From assembly GCA_026014905.1 (NCBI GenBank), contig JAOZHK010000222.1:1-12376 (forward strand): a DNA stretch of 12,376 bases, written 5' to 3'. The notes beneath the pieces were generated by a model that was given only the letters and a program-made list of their open reading frames with translations, had not been told where the DNA came from and did no database searches. The translations under genes were made by a program, and so were the position numbers. This DNA is from Candidatus Bathyarchaeota archaeon (GTDB lineage: Archaea; Thermoproteota; Bathyarchaeia; RBG-16-48-13; GCA-020355125). This document shows, piece by piece, positions 1 through 7,062 of the stretch (its first letter is position 1; every line of letters starts with the position of its first letter).

Positions 1-856
1 GATCGACATAGTGATCACAGGAATAAACATCTCCGTTGTGTTCGACAACCGGAATGTCACCGCAGGTTGGCTGAAAAATGCACAACGAATGCTCTTGGTG
101 GAAGGCTGTTCGGACAGCCTCTTCGTACATCTGCACTGTGACGTGCCCAATATCTTGATCTCTCCACTCGTCGAAGATGGTGCAGAGAAATCGTCCCCAC
201 GCGTCAGCCGGCACACTGATAGAGCTGATGCCTCCTTCGGCGTCCAACTGCGGCTTGACTAATGGGAGAAAATTAATGTATTGAGCCTTGAGCTGCTTGA
301 AGAATCGATAGACCTGGATGGGAAAATGAACATTATGCCTATTCACCACACACAGGATATCGGTATTCACTCCATGCGTCTGTAAGAGGTGATATCCTCG
401 CATCGTTTGTTTGTAGGTGGACTTTTGGTTCTTGGTGACACGGTATTTGTCATGCATTTCTTGGGGACCATCGAGACTCAACCCGACAGCAAACCCCTCT
501 GTCGCCAAAAAACGGCACCACGCTTCATCGAGAAGCGTTCCATTAGTCTGAATTCCATTCGCGATTTGCTGGTTTGGAGGATGATGCTTCCGTTGCAGCG
601 CCACAATCTTACGAAAATAATCCAAACCAAGAAGGGTTGGCTCCCCACCATGCCACGAAAAGCGGATTACTGGTTCAGAGGACGCATTGATGTGCTGGAT
701 AAGGTATTTCTCGAGAATGTCGTCGAACATGCGAAACGACTGGCCTGCGGGATAGAGCTGTTCCGTCTTCAGGTAGTAACAGTAGTGACAGCTCAGGTTG
801 CAGATGCAGCTGATCGGTTTAGCAAAAACCTGGAATGGACGATCTGTTTTGATCAT
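1..856 (-). CDS. Radical SAM/SPASM protein, anaerobic sulfatase-maturase type (3' part cut off by the window edge)
   Basis: This is a radical S-adenosylmethionine enzyme. The family (anSME) oxidises a Cys or Ser of a sulfatase to formylglycine; related SPASM enzymes modify other peptides. Reading the minus strand gives 285 residues before the edge. Visible motifs are the CX3CX2C cluster site C19-NLS-C23-HY-C26 followed by YYL, a GGEPTL motif near 70-75, QTNGTLLDEAW near 103-113, GLSLDGP near 125-131, and the start of the SPASM region with C259, C265 and C280 (GDVYSCDHYV). Asp282, in the CDH context, matches the catalytic base position of anSMEs. The start at 856 is chosen because AAAGGAT sits just upstream at good spacing; an in-frame ATG at 871 has no such site. 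No sulfatase gene is in the window, so the substrate is unknown. A different SPASM peptide maturase is the main alternative. Confidence 0.88.
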   Translation of the reverse strand, partial: MIKTDRPFQVFAKPISCICNLSCHYCYYLKTEQLYPAGQSFRMFDDILEKYLIQHINASSEPVIRFSWHGGEPTLLGLDYFRKIVALQRKHHPPNQQIANGIQTNGTLLDEAWCRFLATEGFAVGLSLDGPQEMHDKYRVTKNQKSTYKQTMRGYHLLQTHGVNTDILCVVNRHNVHFPIQVYRFFKQLKAQYINFLPLVKPQLDAEGGISSISVPADAWGRFLCTIFDEWRDQDIGHVTVQMYEEAVRTAFHQEHSLCIFQPTCGDIPVVEHNGDVYSCDHYVD

Positions 857-903
857 TTGATATCCTTTCATGCACGCGCGCATTGTTTGACTATGATATT
901 TTA

Positions 904-912
904 CATATATGC
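904..912 (-). promoter_or_regulatory. TATA-like box for the radical SAM gene
   Basis: Minus strand reads GCATATATG, followed by more A/T. The predicted transcript start about 25 bases downstream (near 880) would give a leader of roughly 25 bases including the ribosome-binding site. This is inference from position and composition only. Confidence 0.35.
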
Positions 913-937
913 ACACATTTCCCGGATAATTAGTTAT

Positions 938-2191
938 TCATAGCTCTTTGATCGTCCTTTTTCTGTAGACCCAGAGCATGAGCAAGGCGATTGCTCCTAG
1001 AACATTTGCAGCTGCAGCCGCATAAAAAACCCACTGTGGCGAAAAATTGGTCCATACCCAGCTTCCCACGGTCGGTGTGATGAGGGAGAGACCGCCTGAG
1101 ACTAAACCGATGATACCAAACGCTGTCGCAACACCAGATGCTGCCCTATAAGTGCCAACTAATTTTTGTCGACTCACAGTATCCAATCCAAAGGTTAACC
1201 CCCAACTAAACAGGATAACACTTGCGAGAAGAGGTTGCCCCATTATGGTGAAGAGAATCATGACTGGCGATGTGACAAAGATATGGAATGCAAACGCGAT
1301 TTCACCTCCATATTTATCCACAAGCCTGCCACTGGGGAATTGTCCCAGCAAAATGCCGAAGCGTTGTACGCCCAACATCACGCTAATTATTGGCAAGGAA
1401 AATAAGAGCAGATCCCGTGCATATATGGTCAAGTACGGCCCTTCAATCCCTAGTCCCAATTGATGGAAGACAATACCCATGAGTACTGCAAGAAATGGTG
1501 GGGATCGCAATAATGTTAGACCATTTTTTAATTGCGTCCATACGGTATTCTTTGGAATCAGTTCGTGTGTGTATTCTTCTGTCAAGGCTTTGGAAGAGGG
1601 TTCACGAAGATAGATGATCGTGCTTAACAATGCCAGTGCCTCTAAGACTAGTGCTGTAGAGAATACCGTCGGAAACCCTGCAACCGTCGCAATCACACCG
1701 GAGAGTGAAACCGCGATGATGTTGCTTAGGCTTTCAAAAAAGGCTATGGTTGAAAACGCTACACCTCGACGTTCATCAGGAATCATATCGATAACATAGG
1801 CGCTCTTCGATGGTCCGAGAAACGCTGTACTAAGTCCTCGGAAAATCGAGACAACGAAGAGCTGGGGTAGATGCGTGGTCACTAATAACGTGCCTAACGC
1901 GACCATGGAACATGCAAGAGAGATCATGATCATCGTTTTCCGACCTACATTATCTGAGAGAAAACCTGAGGGAAAACTTGCGATGCTGCTCACTAATTGT
2001 CGAATCGTGGTCATCACACCGAAAATGATGAGGGATACACCGATGTCTCCTGTGAGGTAAAGACCAAGTAATGGCTCCCAGAGGCTGATGCCTAGATTCC
2101 GAATGATACTGGTCATGAGTAACGCTCTGAGGTTGGAATCTAAAGCGAGGTATGAAGTTACGATTGCTTTCATCTTGCTCGTGGATGTCAT
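938..2191 (-). CDS. MFS transporter (first of two)
   Basis: A 417-residue major facilitator superfamily membrane protein, the usual length for a 12-helix transporter. The hydrophobic segments run throughout. The loop between helices 2 and 3 carries motif A as GFLSDNVGRKTM (about 76-87), and a second conserved loop reads DMIPDERRG near 135-143. The C-terminal half begins after a polar central loop near 200-220. The ATG at 2191 is preceded by GAGGA at about 7 bases spacing, which supports this start. It lies 54 bases behind a second MFS gene, from which it is clearly diverged. Substrate and direction cannot be read from the sequence; the context suggests import or export of a substrate or product of the upstream enzymes. 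Confidence 0.93.
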   Translation of the reverse strand: MTSTSKMKAIVTSYLALDSNLRALLMTSIIRNLGISLWEPLLGLYLTGDIGVSLIIFGVMTTIRQLVSSIASFPSGFLSDNVGRKTMIMISLACSMVALGTLLVTTHLPQLFVVSIFRGLSTAFLGPSKSAYVIDMIPDERRGVAFSTIAFFESLSNIIAVSLSGVIATVAGFPTVFSTALVLEALALLSTIIYLREPSSKALTEEYTHELIPKNTVWTQLKNGLTLLRSPPFLAVLMGIVFHQLGLGIEGPYLTIYARDLLLFSLPIISVMLGVQRFGILLGQFPSGRLVDKYGGEIAFAFHIFVTSPVMILFTIMGQPLLASVILFSWGLTFGLDTVSRQKLVGTYRAASGVATAFGIIGLVSGGLSLITPTVGSWVWTNFSPQWVFYAAAAANVLGAIALLMLWVYRKRTIKEL

Positions 2192-2233
2192 TGCACTGTC
2201 CTCATTGTCTGTGGGCGCACGTGTTTAATCCCC

Positions 2234-2243
2234 TTTTTTTTTT
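2234..2243. repeat. Ten-base homopolymer T tract between the MFS genes
   Basis: Ten T in a row on the plus strand (A on the strand of both flanking genes), so it cannot act as a U-tract terminator for the upstream MFS gene. It may only be an A-rich promoter flank, and it is a spot prone to length error in sequencing. Confidence 0.5.
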
Positions 2244-2245
2244 AT

Positions 2246-3433
2246 CTAGTTAATAGAATTTATTTGTGATAACCTCTTAGCGTTTAATGCAAAAAATGCG
2301 ATCATCGCAGAGAGTACACAGAGAATGGCGACAAGATAAAACGGAGCGTGTACATTCACGTTATCGGTTAAATATCCTGCCATTGCGGGTCCGATAAAAA
2401 AGCCAACATCCCCCGCGGTACGAAACGCAGCCATAACCAGTCCTCGCGTTTCAGGAATTGTAATATCTCCAATGATCGCGCTTTTAGAGGGATTAATGAG
2501 AATCTGAGATACGCTTAAGATAACGGTGGCAACTAGGACGAACGTATAATCTAGGGCGAAAGGATACAGAAACACTGCGGTCGTTAATCCGAGAAACCCT
2601 ATACTAATGATTAGGTTTCGCTGAATGCGATCAATGACATTACTTATAATCATAAGCGTGGGAAACGAGACAAGGGCACCAATGCTGAGAATAGTCCCTA
2701 TCTCTGCTGATGAAAGCCCTAGATAATCGACGCCATACAGAGGCAGCATCGTTGTGCGAATACTCGACATCGTGATGAAGCTCGCCATCTGTGTGACCTC
2801 GATCGCTATCATGCGCCGATCCACTAGCAACCGAAACAGACTACCTACATTAATCGAACTACGCGCGCGCGCGTGATGAGCGCGAGGTTCCTCCTGAATT
2901 AAAAGAAAGGTAAGACCCACACTAACGGCTCCAAGAAGAGCGAGTAAGAAGAACGGTACACGTAAACCTGCGAAGTCAGCGATAAAACCTCCAATTGCGG
3001 GCCCAAAAATGGAACCGAATCGAAATGAGCCTTGATAATAGCTTAAGTATTTTCCCCGTTCGTTGGTCGGTGCAATATCTGCAATAAGAACGTTAGCGAC
3101 AATCACAAACATCGCAGTGCCCGCACCGTACGTAAACCGGAAAAGAATCAGCTCATAAATACTCTGAGCGAGCCCACACCCCAAGGCACCTAATGTCACA
3201 ACAGAAATACCAAGTAGCAATGGCCTTCGACGCCCGATACGATCAGCTAATATCCCGGATGGAAAGTTGAAAAGCATCCGCGCTAACGGGAATGCCGATA
3301 TCACTAAGCCCGCTAACGTATAAGAGACATTAAACGTCAAGACGTACTGAGGGAGAATCGGACCGACAATACCAAACCCTAACATCACCGCCATCGATGA
3401 CCCACAAAGAAAAAGGATTTCCTTCTTGACCAT
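2246..3433 (-). CDS. MFS transporter, drug/H+ antiporter-like (second of two)
   Basis: A 395-residue MFS protein with about 12 hydrophobic helices. Motif A is clear as GILADRIGRRRP (about 60-71). In helix 5, residues near 138-150 read RFGSIFGPAIGGF, which matches motif C (GP-x-x-GG) typical of proton-coupled exporters. A repeated related loop in the second half reads TIPETRGLVMAA. The start at 3433 has GGTGA about 5 bases upstream. It follows the URO-D-fold gene by 50 bases on the same strand; the gap holds a T6 run on the coding strand (3469-3464) that could weaken read-through. Motif C favours efflux, perhaps of a demethylated product, but this is inference. Confidence 0.94.
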   Translation of the reverse strand: MVKKEILFLCGSSMAVMLGFGIVGPILPQYVLTFNVSYTLAGLVISAFPLARMLFNFPSGILADRIGRRRPLLLGISVVTLGALGCGLAQSIYELILFRFTYGAGTAMFVIVANVLIADIAPTNERGKYLSYYQGSFRFGSIFGPAIGGFIADFAGLRVPFFLLALLGAVSVGLTFLLIQEEPRAHHARARSSINVGSLFRLLVDRRMIAIEVTQMASFITMSSIRTTMLPLYGVDYLGLSSAEIGTILSIGALVSFPTLMIISNVIDRIQRNLIISIGFLGLTTAVFLYPFALDYTFVLVATVILSVSQILINPSKSAIIGDITIPETRGLVMAAFRTAGDVGFFIGPAMAGYLTDNVNVHAPFYLVAILCVLSAMIAFFALNAKRLSQINSIN

Positions 3434-3483
3434 TCAACTCACCGCCTCGACATACCCTCATTCAAAAAACGCGCAACTACAGG

Positions 3484-4719
3484 TTATCTTGAATATTGCC
3501 CATAGTCCTTCGTGAAATCAATCCACACTTTAACTAACTCAGGTCGTGCTTCAGTAAGGCTGTATCCGCCTGCCATGATGTAGCCTCCTCCCTCACCTAC
3601 GACGTCAATAAGTTGCTTTGTATAGGCTGTGACCTCCTGGGAGGTTCCAACGCTTAACAATGAACTGGGCATATTACCCATAATGCATATGATATCTCCA
3701 ATAACTTCCTTCGCGTGCTTCATATCCGTTTTATCAAACTGGGCCACAATCTTGCCTCGTGGAAGGTCGCGAAGATACTCAAGCCGTTGATCATACGTAC
3801 CTTCAAAGAAGATGAATGGGGTAATGCCTGCGTCGACGAGTGTACAGATGGCTTTTCTTAATCCGGGCCAATAAAAAGTCTCAAATTGTTTGGGTGACAT
3901 GAATCCATCGGCACCTCGATGCAGTGCGACAAAGACCCGAGGATTGCCACTTCGTTTTACAGCCGCAATGCTCTGCTGGACTCGTAACTCCAAGATCTGT
4001 TCTTGCACTTCAATGAGCTTCTCAGGTTGTCGATACATATCCAGCATTGATCCCCGCATCCCCCGGAGAAAATCAGAAATAAAGTCAAAGGGGGCGCCTG
4101 TCCCTCCGCGTCCTACCGCGGGAAAACCCAGTTTAACCATATCACACTCAAAGTCATTCACCAACGTCGCAACGCGCGTCATTTCACGGCCTGCCTTCAC
4201 AAGCGCTTCAAACGCGCTCACGATCTCAGGCTTCGCGAGAACCGGAGCAATACTGAGCCCAAATAAACATGTCGTCAAGGGGGGAAGCTCAGTAAATGGT
4301 TCAAGGGCTCCATATACCCGAGGCATGTAGGTTCGAATCGCGTAATCAACGGGATCCGTGAGCAACGCCGTATATTCATCAGCTTTCATATATTCCGCTT
4401 CAACAAACTGATGTGTACTATTCGGTGGAGCTCCGCGACCAGGCAGCTTGTACTGCCGATTCTCCAGGTATTCATGAATATACCCGGATGTGATATTATG
4501 GCGATACATGTCTGGTTGAAACGCCAGAACAGTTTGTTTCGTCGCGTCACACCATTTCGCAGGATTAAAATACGCTTCTTCACAGGTCATACCCACGTAA
4601 TGCAGCTGGAAAGTAGCTAGCGAGGTTAAGAGCGGAACGCGATCGGGAACTTTCAGTTGCACAGCATCTTCGATCCGACGTAACCGATCTCGATACAGTT
4701 CTTGAGGCGATGGCTCCAT
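3484..4719 (-). CDS. URO-D-fold protein, MtaA/CmuA-like methyltransferase family
   Basis: A 411-residue TIM-barrel protein of the uroporphyrinogen-decarboxylase superfamily, which includes corrinoid:thiol methyltransferases (MtaA, MtbA) and the methyltransferase domain of CmuA. The C-terminal half shows the family pattern: SPKQFETFYWPGLRKAI near 275-291, GNMPSSLL near 348-355 and YIMAGGYSLTEARPE near 380-394. The zinc site of MtaA-type enzymes (His-x-Cys and a late Cys) is absent: the positions read FFEG (304-307) and AGGY (383-386). It therefore probably does not activate a thiol like MtaA. True heme-pathway HemE is unlikely given the context. The start is 3 bases after the stop of the corrinoid-protein gene, with GGAG upstream, so the two are probably co-translated partners. 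Role proposed: methyl transfer to or from the corrinoid protein; substrate unknown. Confidence 0.88.
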   Translation of the reverse strand: MEPSPQELYRDRLRRIEDAVQLKVPDRVPLLTSLATFQLHYVGMTCEEAYFNPAKWCDATKQTVLAFQPDMYRHNITSGYIHEYLENRQYKLPGRGAPPNSTHQFVEAEYMKADEYTALLTDPVDYAIRTYMPRVYGALEPFTELPPLTTCLFGLSIAPVLAKPEIVSAFEALVKAGREMTRVATLVNDFECDMVKLGFPAVGRGGTGAPFDFISDFLRGMRGSMLDMYRQPEKLIEVQEQILELRVQQSIAAVKRSGNPRVFVALHRGADGFMSPKQFETFYWPGLRKAICTLVDAGITPFIFFEGTYDQRLEYLRDLPRGKIVAQFDKTDMKHAKEVIGDIICIMGNMPSSLLSVGTSQEVTAYTKQLIDVVGEGGGYIMAGGYSLTEARPELVKVWIDFTKDYGQYSR

Positions 4720-4722
4720 GCT

Positions 4723-5358
4723 TCACTCAGCTCCTATCCATTGTTTCGCTAGACTGACCGCTACCATCGCATCGGATCCATACGCGTCAGCACCAGTATA
4801 AGCTCGAACCCGCTCATCGATCTGCGAGCCACCAATCATGATCTTGACACGATCACGGAGACCCGCAGCTGTAATTGCGTCAATGGTTTCCTTGATCGCA
4901 TCGAACACGATCGTCAAGAGGCCACTCATACCTACAATCTGAGGCTGAATCGTGTCTATTGCTTCGACAAAGCGCTGAGGAGGAACGTCTTCACCAAGAT
5001 CATGCACCTCAAAACCATTTGCCTCTAACATAAACTTAACCAAGTTTTTTCCAATATAGTGGATATCCCCCTGTACGGTGCCGAGAACCACAGTTCCAAG
5101 ATGATGACTTTCACTTGAGGTATGAAGCAGGGGTTTTATTAACTCGGAAACCTGTCGAAGGATCTCACCCGCCATGATCAAATCGGGAAGAAAATACTCT
5201 TTATTCTCAAAGCGTTGACCGACAATGGCCATTGCTCTTCGACAGCTATCCAGTATCTGCAGGTGATCTGCGCCAGCCGCCAGTCTGTTTGTCACCGTGA
5301 TGATGGCGTCTTCTTCACGAAGATCTGCCAGGATATCAATTAGGGGGTCAGTCGACAT
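4723..5358 (-). CDS. Corrinoid protein, MtaC/MtbC type (B12-binding methyl carrier)
   Basis: A 211-residue two-domain corrinoid protein. Residues 1-85 form the helical cap domain (B12-binding-2). The Rossmann-like B12 domain follows, with GDIHYIGKN giving the D-x-H-x-x-G signature (D98, H100, G103), whose His is the lower cobalt ligand. SGLLT near 145-149 and GGSQI near 177-181 are the other cofactor loops. A longer frame opens at 5406, but its start lacks a ribosome-binding site, whereas ATG 5358 has GGTG at about 5 bases and matches the usual family N-terminus. Such proteins carry a methyl group between a substrate-specific methyltransferase and an acceptor. The partner is most likely the URO-D-fold protein encoded immediately downstream. 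The corrinoid-binding function is secure; the methyl donor is unknown. Confidence 0.93.
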   Translation of the reverse strand: MSTDPLIDILADLREEDAIITVTNRLAAGADHLQILDSCRRAMAIVGQRFENKEYFLPDLIMAGEILRQVSELIKPLLHTSSESHHLGTVVLGTVQGDIHYIGKNLVKFMLEANGFEVHDLGEDVPPQRFVEAIDTIQPQIVGMSGLLTIVFDAIKETIDAITAAGLRDRVKIMIGGSQIDERVRAYTGADAYGSDAMVAVSLAKQWIGAE

Positions 5359-5437
5359 TGTTACACCAATCCATGTACGAAGGTTTCGTTGATTGCATGT
5401 GACCATCTCAAGATATATGAAAAGCGTTGTGTCTCAA

Positions 5438-6313
5438 CTATGTGGATCGAAACTGTGGCAAGACTTCAGCTGCGAGTCGATGAAGGTTCTCAAGACCAGT
5501 GAATCGAAAGGTGATCAAGCCAATCCCGCGATCCATGTAATCCTGTATCGCCTTTGTTACGTCATTGGATGAGCTATCCCCACCAGTCCCACGTGATGAT
5601 TGAAATAGAACATTCATTGAAGTTGCCTTACGAATATCTGTATAAGAGCGACCGATATCAACACAGTGGCGTCGAAGCACCTCAAGCTTGTGATCAAGCG
5701 TCTCAGTGTTCCGTGCAAAGAAGTGACTGATATCAGCGTAACGCGCAGCAAGGCGTAAGGTGACTTGTTCGCCGCCACCCCCGATCATCAGCGGAATCGG
5801 TGATTGCACAGGCTGAGGCGCGTTTAACACATTGTCCACATGATAGAGTTGACCAGAGTAGCTTGTATGCTCGTGTCGAAACATCTGGGTGCAGATCTTG
5901 ATGGTCTCACGTAATCCACGCAGCCGCTCAGGAACCGAGGGAAACGCGTCCATGAATCCCCGAAACTCGGCTTCATGCCAACCCGCGCCAAGCCCCATAA
6001 TTAATCGTCCTTGTGAGATGATGTCAACCGTCGTCGCCATCTTCGCTAAGACAGTAGGGCGTCGATAACCACAACAACTGACTAGAGGTCCCAATTTGAT
6101 GCGGTCTGTGACCGCTGCTAATCCAGCTAATGTTGTCCAACATTCAAGAGGATGATTACTGCTGCCTTCCGGGTTGCGCATATTCATGAAATGATCCGTG
6201 ATCGTAAAGAGATCAAAGCCCATCGATTCAATGGATTGGCAGATGCCCTGCATCTCCTGAAAATCGCGGCCTTCTGGAGGAACATGCACGCCAAACCAGA
6301 TTTCTGTTGTCAT
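5438..6313 (-). CDS. LLM-class flavin/F420-dependent oxidoreductase
   Basis: A 291-residue luciferase-like monooxygenase-fold (TIM barrel) protein. Seen are TITDHF (37-42), CWTTLAGLAAVTDRIKLG near 58-75, a hydrophobic run ending RRPTVLAKMATTVDIISQGR (84-103), GLGAGWHEAEF (107-117) and PIPLMIGGGGEQVTLRLAARYAD (172-194). This pattern is typical of the F420-dependent branch rather than bacterial luciferase, but cofactor choice (F420 versus FMN) cannot be settled by eye. The ATG at 6313 has only a weak ribosome-binding site. It lies 30 bases behind the PK-C-like gene and 79 before the corrinoid gene, so it reads as an operon member. Probable role: hydride transfer to or from a substrate of the same pathway. 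Confidence 0.92.
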   Translation of the reverse strand: MTTEIWFGVHVPPEGRDFQEMQGICQSIESMGFDLFTITDHFMNMRNPEGSSNHPLECWTTLAGLAAVTDRIKLGPLVSCCGYRRPTVLAKMATTVDIISQGRLIMGLGAGWHEAEFRGFMDAFPSVPERLRGLRETIKICTQMFRHEHTSYSGQLYHVDNVLNAPQPVQSPIPLMIGGGGEQVTLRLAARYADISHFFARNTETLDHKLEVLRRHCVDIGRSYTDIRKATSMNVLFQSSRGTGGDSSSNDVTKAIQDYMDRGIGLITFRFTGLENLHRLAAEVLPQFRST

Positions 6314-6343
6314 TGAGCATCAGATATATTGTAAGCTTATGTC

Positions 6344-6922
6344 TCAGATAGAACTGGGTTTGACAATAATCTCTTTTATCACCATGTCAAACAGCCGATG
6401 AGCATTCGCTGGCGAGATCACGACCGCTGTATCCGCACCACGATGTGATCCCCCGATCGCAATCACATCCTTATCCACAGGAATCACCCCTGCATCCGCA
6501 GCCATTGCCACGATTTCCACGACGACTTTCATGCCCTGCCCAAACATACGCAGGGTCTGTGCGATAATACCAACAGGAAACATCGTATCAAATTTCGCTT
6601 GGATCGCACGATTGACACCGGAGAAAGCATGAGTTGCTATGACTACGATGCCTCCTGCAGCCTGGATCTTCTGCTGCATAGCATCACTCATCTCTTGAAC
6701 GCCCACTTCGCGTAGACCCGTCACATGGGGCACGATGACTACATTGAATCCTTGAAATATCTTGATCGCTTGGATCGCCGTATTCCCTCTCGTACTCGCC
6801 ACAACGATATCCGTGATGCCTAACTCTTCAGCCCGAATCTTGGCTTCGTGTAAGGTCTGTTCGGTATTGGCTTCTCCTCTTTCAGAATAGTACAGAATCG
6901 ACTTCTTAACTGACATATTCAT
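6344..6922 (-). CDS. Pyruvate kinase alpha/beta-domain-like protein
   Basis: A 192-residue stand-alone protein resembling the C-terminal (allosteric) domain of pyruvate kinase, without the catalytic barrel. The fold is suggested by ANTEQTLHEAKIRAEELGITDIVVASTRGNTAIQAIK near 18-54, the alternating strands around VVIVPHVTG and GIVVIATHAFSG, and IAIGGSHRGADTAVVISPA near 154-172. Stand-alone proteins of this type occur in archaea and some anaerobic bacteria, and their function is not established. The start may be ATG 6922 or ATG 6916; a GGGATGA stretch favours the second slightly. It is the first gene of the minus-strand series and diverges from the flavin reductase gene at 7063. No enzymatic activity should be assumed. 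Confidence 0.85.
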   Translation of the reverse strand: MNMSVKKSILYYSERGEANTEQTLHEAKIRAEELGITDIVVASTRGNTAIQAIKIFQGFNVVIVPHVTGLREVGVQEMSDAMQQKIQAAGGIVVIATHAFSGVNRAIQAKFDTMFPVGIIAQTLRMFGQGMKVVVEIVAMAADAGVIPVDKDVIAIGGSHRGADTAVVISPANAHRLFDMVIKEIIVKPSSI

Positions 6923-6945
6923 CCCACGTTCTTAGTCGCTGAACT

Positions 6946-6957
6946 CGCTTATATGCG
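6946..6957 (-). promoter_or_regulatory. TATA-like box for the minus-strand operon
   Basis: Minus strand reads CGCATATAAGCG, about 25-30 bases ahead of the first start codon. This fits an archaeal promoter giving a very short leader. It supports transcription of the six-gene minus-strand series from here; downstream internal promoters are not excluded. Confidence 0.5.
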
Positions 6958-6999
6958 TTCAGACAAGTATGAGTGCCTAACAAGCGCGGATCAGCTCTT

Positions 7000-7009
7000 C
7001 ACGCGCGTG
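7000..7009. promoter_or_regulatory. Perfect palindrome in the divergent promoter (possible operator)
   Basis: CACGCGCGTG lies between the divergently transcribed operon start (6922) and the flavin reductase (7063), close to both predicted TATA boxes. A ten-base perfect dyad in this position could bind a regulator controlling both directions. Binding is inferred only. Confidence 0.35.
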
Positions 7010-7014
7010 CTAAC

Positions 7015-7023
7015 AAATAATAG
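7015..7023 (+). promoter_or_regulatory. Possible TATA-like box for the flavin reductase gene
   Basis: AAATAATAG lies about 48 bases before the ATG at 7063. A transcript start near 7044 would leave a short leader holding the GAGTGA ribosome-binding site at 7051-7056. Weak match. Confidence 0.3.
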
Positions 7024-7062
7024 ACAGCTAATGACAAACAGATCTAGACAAGAGTGAAAAAC

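Noticed and set aside
389..943. 184-codon plus-strand open frame
   Set aside because: It is antisense to the well-supported radical SAM gene and has no family-like motifs.
2234..2243. T10 run as terminator of the MFS genes
   Set aside because: Both flanking genes are on the minus strand, where this run is A; no plus-strand gene precedes it.
2861..2874. CG-alternating run as a regulatory site
   Set aside because: It lies inside the MFS gene, where it encodes Arg/Ala codons; no promoter context.
3890..4330. 146-codon plus-strand open frame
   Set aside because: Shadow of the URO-D-fold gene; Cys/Ser/Pro-rich composition typical of antisense translation.
3484..4719. HemE, uroporphyrinogen decarboxylase of heme biosynthesis
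   Set aside because: The neighbouring corrinoid protein, length and C-terminal pattern fit the methyltransferase-related branch; no heme genes are nearby.
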